Source: an uncultured Propionibacteriaceae bacterium
GTDB taxonomy: Bacteria > Actinomycetota > Actinomycetes > Propionibacteriales > Propionibacteriaceae
DNA length: 64,000 nt
Direction: 5' to 3'
NCBI GenBank assembly: GCA_937965785.1
Contig: CALCKT010000033.1
Span: 1-64,000, forward strand
Shown here: piece after piece, positions 60,495 to 64,000 of the stretch
How the letters are laid out: each line of letters starts with the position of its first letter
Position numbering within the stretch: position 1 is the stretch's first letter
Program-made: the position numbers and the translations under genes
Notes under the pieces: generated by a model
What the model saw: only the letters and a program-made list of their open reading frames with translations
What the model was told of the DNA's origin: nothing
The model's database searches: none

Positions 60495-61268
60495 ATGCTT
60501 CACGGTGATGTTCTCATGGCCGATATCGATGTCGACCAGTGGCGGAACGCCCAGGACCTGGTTCTGCGATCCGCGAAGGAGGCCAAGCGCCTCATCGTCA
60601 TGCTTGAGAAGGGCGAGGTCGTCAAGTGCGTGCACACGACGGGACAACCCGTCATCGGTGCCCCCCAACGAGTCGATGACCTGTCAGAGGCCGCCCGTTC
60701 GCTCTACGAGGCAAACGCGGCGGGAACCGATTTCGTGCTCATCCTTGAGCGCGATGCGGCCGACGAATACTTCTCTGCCTTCCAGAACGCCTGGACCGCC
60801 GACGAAGACCTGGACGTGTTCGTCCACCGGACCTACGCGCTCCTGGACGACTACACTGACTCGATCGTCACCTATCCCCAGCCCGCGCGAGAGACGCTTG
60901 GCCTCCAATGGCGCCTCGGAGCCACCCACGAGCAGGTCGAGGCGGCCATCAAAGCAATGGTCGAACCCAATTCGACCGCCGTGCTCGCCGTCCATCACGA
61001 TCAGAGCCTGTGGACCAGCCTGATCCTCGCATTCGACGCCGACCTCAAGATCGTTTCGATCGGAACCGCCGACCCGAGTCTCATCGACATCCACGGTACT
61101 CGGGCCGAGGTCGTCGAACGTCTCGTGACCTTCGCGGAGGGCCGTGAAGGCAAGGTTGGATTGGTGGTCGACGCGACGCTGGATGCCGCCCGGGAGTTCC
61201 TGGCCGCTTCCGACAAACGGTCGGCACGGGCCAAACTGGGGGAGGCCTTCTCCATCAGCCAACGCTGA
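60495..61268 (+). CDS. Unrecognised cytoplasmic protein in the sugar operon
   Basis: 257 residues, start behind GAAAGGAGAC, 12 bp after the glycosidase stop, so co-transcribed. N-terminal SAKEAKRLIVMLEKGEVVKCVHTTGQPV, middle AAGTDFVLILERDAADEYFSAFQNAWTADEDLDVFVHRTYALLDDY, then AVLAVHHDQSLWTSLILAFDADLKIVSIGTADPSLID. Alternating beta/alpha pattern in an acidic protein; no signal peptide, membrane helix, or motif I can name. Its constant place behind the glycosidase suggests a carbohydrate-related role (sensor, isomerase or processing factor), but this is only context. Confidence 0.8.
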   Translation: MLHGDVLMADIDVDQWRNAQDLVLRSAKEAKRLIVMLEKGEVVKCVHTTGQPVIGAPQRVDDLSEAARSLYEANAAGTDFVLILERDAADEYFSAFQNAWTADEDLDVFVHRTYALLDDYTDSIVTYPQPARETLGLQWRLGATHEQVEAAIKAMVEPNSTAVLAVHHDQSLWTSLILAFDADLKIVSIGTADPSLIDIHGTRAEVVERLVTFAEGREGKVGLVVDATLDAAREFLAASDKRSARAKLGEAFSISQR

Positions 61269-61280
61269 CCCCTCGGCGTC

Positions 61281-61310
61281 CGCCCGGGCTGGTGAACACC
61301 AGCCCGGGCG
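61281..61310 (+). terminator. Perfect hairpin ending the sugar operon
   Basis: CGCCCGGGCTGGTG - AA - CACCAGCCCGGGCG, a perfect stem 12 bp after the stop of the unrecognised gene (inner pairs open to make a workable loop). Confidence 0.88.
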
Positions 61311-61423
61311 GTGATCGCCGATACCCGGAGGGGGCCACCAGCTACCGAGAGGCCTACCGGCTGCTCGCCACCAAAAAGCACTCCACGTTCGAGAAATTCG
61401 TGGAGAGACTGAAGGTGGCCTGA
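61310..61423 (+). pseudogene. 3'-end remnant of a lost gene, possibly mobile-element
   Basis: A 37-residue open frame runs from within the operon terminator: GDRRYPEGATSYREAYRLLA then TKKHSTFEKFVERLKVA and stop. Basic C-terminal helices and absence of any start suggest the tail of a broken coding sequence, perhaps a transposase. The family is not identified. Confidence 0.4.
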
Positions 61424-61682
61424 ATGTATTTGGTGGGCTCAAATGCTTGGGGTCACCCATGAACGCTCTTGGCCCAGGGTCAAGAAAGGAATCCTGATCC
61501 CGGAGGCATGCGCCGCGATGGATGTGACCCGACTTGTGACATTTCTGTGTAGCATTCCACACCCACTGTTGCAATGACCCCTCGAAACCGCCGCCGAAGA
61601 GCTTGGGTGAACGCCCCAGAGCAGCCTTGGGATAGCTCATCCCACGCGAAGCATACGAACGCCTACTCGTTGCTTCCGCCAC
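61424..61682. other. Intergenic, no gene supported
   Basis: About 260 bp after the remnant. Contains ACTTGTGACATTTCTG (around 61533), similar to TTTGTGACACTGCTG at 53221 on the other side of the island. Otherwise nothing recognised. Confidence 0.4.
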
Positions 61683-61752
61683 TTGACACCAGGGAGGGGC
61701 CCGCACTATTCTGATCAAGACTCACTGTTGCAAAAGCAACGTGTAAATACAC
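61683..61752 (+). promoter_or_regulatory. Promoter and palindromes of the hydrolase/agarase-like pair
   Basis: TTGACA (61683-61688) and TATTCT (61707-61712) are separated by 18 bp. Downstream are two palindromes: GTTGC-AAAA-GCAAC (61727-61740) and the perfect GTGTAAATACAC (61741-61752). They lie after the -10, where a repressor would block initiation or clearance. No matching regulator gene is adjacent. Confidence 0.72.
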
Positions 61753-61770
61753 TATCAAAGGAGATAGCTC

Positions 61771-62658
61771 ATGGAGATCATTGCCGACCACAATGGAGTT
61801 CCCGCTAAGCATGGCCGCGCACTCGTCAATGGAGTACGGCTCCACTATTCCGTGGCGGGTGAAGGCGAACCACTGTTCCTGCTGCACGGGGTGCCGAAGA
61901 CTTCCTATCACTGGCGCCGAGTGATTCCCCTCCTCACGCCGTACTACACTGTCATTGCGCCGGATCTCCGCGGTCTTGGCGACTCAGAGCGCCCACCGGG
62001 CGGCTTCGATATGAAGAACATGGCGGAGGACATCGCGCAACTGGCCACCCATTTGGGGTATGAAGAGTTTCTCATTGCGGGTGAGGATTGGGGCGCCGCC
62101 GCCGCCTATCAACTGGCCGCGCAGTACCCGGAACGTGTCAAGAAGCTGATTTTCCAGGAAATGATCCTTCCGGGGTTTGGCCTTGAGGATTATTCTTTCC
62201 TCACGCGAGAGAACGTCAGCACTTACGTCTGGCTTTGGCATATCAACTTCTACAGTGTTCCGAATTTCCCTGAAATGCTCATCACGGGCAGGGAGAGGGA
62301 GTACTTCAACTATTTCATGAAGCACGAGACGCATAATCCTCAAGCAATCACCCCGGATGCGCTGGATGAATACGTGCGTTGTTACTCGGCGCCTGGCGGC
62401 ATTCGAAGCATGTGCGAGATCTATCGCGCAACGCTGGACGATGCTGACCAGAACCGGGAAGCTGCCAAGACCAAACTCAAGATGCCGGTACTTGCGGTGG
62501 GCAGTGAGTACTTCATTGGGGCAGACAACGAACGGCAGATGCGTGAGCTCGCCGAGGATGTGAGCGCCGTAATTCTTCCGTGGGGGCACCAGCTCGCGGA
62601 AGAGGATCCCGAAGGTCTCGCGGCCGCCTACCTCGACTTCCTCGGTCGTGGAGACTGA
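61771..62658 (+). CDS. Alpha/beta hydrolase, epoxide hydrolase/dehalogenase-like
   Basis: 295 residues; ATG behind AAAGGAGAT. Oxyanion HGVPKTSYHW (His39-Gly40), nucleophile Asp106 in the elbow GEDWGAA (the Asp-type motif of epoxide hydrolases and haloacid/fluoroacetate dehalogenases rather than Ser esterases), and catalytic His273 in PWGHQLAEEDPE. A cap region (YSFLTRENVSTYVWLWHINFY) lies between. Substrate unknown; pairing with an agarase-like glycosidase is unusual. Confidence 0.88.
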   Translation: MEIIADHNGVPAKHGRALVNGVRLHYSVAGEGEPLFLLHGVPKTSYHWRRVIPLLTPYYTVIAPDLRGLGDSERPPGGFDMKNMAEDIAQLATHLGYEEFLIAGEDWGAAAAYQLAAQYPERVKKLIFQEMILPGFGLEDYSFLTRENVSTYVWLWHINFYSVPNFPEMLITGREREYFNYFMKHETHNPQAITPDALDEYVRCYSAPGGIRSMCEIYRATLDDADQNREAAKTKLKMPVLAVGSEYFIGADNERQMRELAEDVSAVILPWGHQLAEEDPEGLAAAYLDFLGRGD

Positions 62659-62728
62659 CGGCATCGCGTGATTCGCGCTGATGTTTCGCATGGCAAGCAA
62701 TATCTAACCCTCTGCAAGGAGAACAGTC

Positions 62729-63868
62729 GTGGGAAAGAACTACGCTTCCGAGGATGCGGGCTGCTTTCGAGTACAACAGAGCAAGTCAGGTGGTTGGGCA
62801 TTCGTAGATCCGTTTGGTGAGCCCTTCGTATCTCTTGCGCTGAACCACCTCGATGACAGCGACCTGCGCTATCCGCACAACGTGGACGTATTCGACCGGA
62901 AATACGGCACCCGTAGGAACTGGACGAAGGGTGTTGTCCGAGATCTTGAAGATCTCAATTTCAACACCATCGGATGGACCTGCCAATACGTCAGCGGAGA
63001 CTGGGGCAAGGCTCTGGACTGGTTCGGGGATCCCATCGACCTCGGCCACTCGTCGCCCTGGCCCGATGAGCTCCTGCTCGACGCCGGCATGCCCTACGTG
63101 GTGCAGATCCGGGTGCAGGAAATCGAGGACTGGAACGGTCACCCGGCATTTCGTGACGTATACAGCGAAGATTTCCAAAAGTATGCAGACTGGATCGCAC
63201 GGCGCATGACATCCGACCACAAGAACAGTCGGAACCTGATCGGGTATTTCTTGGTTGATATTCCCGCCTGGCTGCCCCACGCTTCTGGTCGTTTCTGGCC
63301 TGGCTTCGAAGGCCTGTCGCCCGAAGAACACGACGCGAAGCTCTTCGAGGTGGCCACGCAGTACTACAAGACCGTGACCGAAGCGATCCGCCGATACGAT
63401 CCAAACCACCTTATCCTCGGCGACCGCTACAACGGCAACAAGGGAATTCCCGAGACTGTTCTGCGCGCCATGGCGCCGTTCGTCGATGTGCTCTCGGTTC
63501 AGTACTTCACTGGGAAGGCCGAGGCTGAGTACACGAAGATGATCTCCGACCTCCGTCAGTGGCATGACATCACGGGCAAACCCGTGGTGATCGCCGATAT
63601 CGGAAACTGGGTCCCCACTGAGATGAACCCGCACCGCACGAGCGACATGCAGACGCATGCTGAGCGTGGCGAGGACTATGCACAAGGTCTTGCCAGAGTT
63701 ATGGCCGAACCTTGGATCATCGGCTGGCACTGGTGCGGATACATCGAAAACCTGGGCCGAGGCTGGGGAATCAAGGACCCCTACGATGAGTTCTACTCCG
63801 ATCTCACTGACCGCATCCGGGAGGCTAATGCAGCCGCCCAGACCGCAGTTGGCATGCGAATGGAGTAA
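62729..63868 (+). CDS. Agarase-like GH-A family protein
   Basis: 379 residues from GTG 62729 behind AAGGAGA. No signal peptide. Barrel pieces: GGWAFVDPFGEPFVSLALNHLDDSD, LNFNTIGWTCQYVSGDW, NLIGYFLVDIPAWLPHASGRFWPGFEGL, HLILGDRYNG, DVLSVQYFTG, KPVVIADIGNWVPTEMNPH and WIIGWHWCGYIENLGRG. The pattern matches agarase-like proteins. At the two strand ends where GH-A enzymes carry the catalytic Glu pair this protein has Asp (YFLVDIP and VIADIGN). Either this subfamily uses Asp or the protein is not a standard retaining hydrolase. Confidence 0.8.
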   Translation: MGKNYASEDAGCFRVQQSKSGGWAFVDPFGEPFVSLALNHLDDSDLRYPHNVDVFDRKYGTRRNWTKGVVRDLEDLNFNTIGWTCQYVSGDWGKALDWFGDPIDLGHSSPWPDELLLDAGMPYVVQIRVQEIEDWNGHPAFRDVYSEDFQKYADWIARRMTSDHKNSRNLIGYFLVDIPAWLPHASGRFWPGFEGLSPEEHDAKLFEVATQYYKTVTEAIRRYDPNHLILGDRYNGNKGIPETVLRAMAPFVDVLSVQYFTGKAEAEYTKMISDLRQWHDITGKPVVIADIGNWVPTEMNPHRTSDMQTHAERGEDYAQGLARVMAEPWIIGWHWCGYIENLGRGWGIKDPYDEFYSDLTDRIREANAAAQTAVGMRME

Positions 63869-63886
63869 AGCCCAAGCGAGCAGAGG

Positions 63887-64000
63887 TCAAGTTACCCCAC
63901 TCTGTCCTACCTGAGGTGGGGGTGTGAGTCCGCCGCCGATGACCGGGGACTGCGTGCCGGAACGGTAGCGGTTGCGGGATCCGCGGGCGATGCGTTGGTG
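63887..64000 (-). CDS. C-terminal tail of a possible ISL3-type transposase, cut by window edge
   Basis: On the minus strand the last 37 codons before a stop read HQRIARGSRNRYRSGTQSPV then IGGGLTPPPQVGQSGVT. The RIARGxRNxxxYR... GGGLT pattern resembles the end of ISL3-family transposases (GFRNxxHYRxRxLxxGGL). The rest lies outside the window. If right, a mobile element bounds the island on this side. Confidence 0.45.
   Translation of the reverse strand, partial: HQRIARGSRNRYRSGTQSPVIGGGLTPPPQVGQSGVT

Overview
The window is high-GC actinobacterial DNA. Most genes are GC-rich, many start with GTG, and stops and starts often overlap as ATGA or GTGA. The gene set (pyruvate carboxylase, NifJ-type pyruvate:ferredoxin oxidoreductase, a respiratory nitrate reductase with its cofactor genes, a lower mevalonate pathway, D-serine ammonia-lyase) suggests a facultatively anaerobic Propionibacteriaceae-like host. 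This is an inference; no rRNA is present to fix the genus.

Layout. 1-5.3 kb (lower GC): the 3' part of a large protein resembling actinobacterial DUF6571 / type VII-secretion-associated proteins, followed by four tandem paralogous lipoprotein genes that look like recombination mosaics. 5.8-15.7 kb: a small membrane protein, pyruvate carboxylase, an anchored surface beta-propeller-like protein, serC, nagA, a GNAT acetyltransferase, a DtxR-type regulator and a thioredoxin. 15.9-22.1 kb: a tight redox operon (GltD-like iron-sulfur flavoprotein, NifJ, PyrD-like protein). 22.2-25.9 kb: a MarR-led OpuC-type osmolyte ABC operon. 26-30.4 kb: an ATPase gene remnant, a membrane protein, an unusual phytoene-desaturase-like/ferredoxin-reductase-like fusion diverging from a TetR gene across two operators, and a CsbD-like stress protein. 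30.5-33.8 kb: D-serine ammonia-lyase diverging from a small membrane protein and a TctA-like permease. 34-38.2 kb: a mevalonate operon (mevalonate kinase, diphosphomevalonate decarboxylase, phosphomevalonate kinase, type 2 IPP isomerase). 38.5-39.1 kb: a small exported peptide and tRNA-Arg(CCU). 39.1-53.2 kb: nitrate respiration, with two NarK transporters diverging from a near-continuous block of a cysteine-rich regulator, narGHJI and molybdenum-cofactor genes. 53.3-63.9 kb: an accessory catabolic region, with a LacI-controlled sugar ABC operon and a GH-A glycosidase, then an epoxide-hydrolase-like enzyme and an agarase-like glycosidase, flanked by repeat and mobile-element scars.

How they work together. 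NarK imports nitrate and NarGHI reduces it at the membrane. NarJ and the moeB, moeA, moaC, mobA and moaD genes in the same block mature the molybdenum enzyme; moaA, moaE and mog must lie elsewhere. Pyruvate carboxylase and the NifJ cluster sit at the pyruvate node. The mevalonate block makes IPP and DMAPP, but HMG-CoA synthase and reductase are not in the window.

The observations most worth pursuing are the mosaic lipoprotein array, the desaturase-reductase fusion with its dual TetR operators, the duplicated DUF6457-like domain (free, and fused to MobA behind its own internal ribosome-binding site), and the glycan-use island with one unrecognised protein and a glycosidase that has Asp at both places where acidic catalytic residues are expected. 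All family names come from reading motifs by eye; no database search was run.
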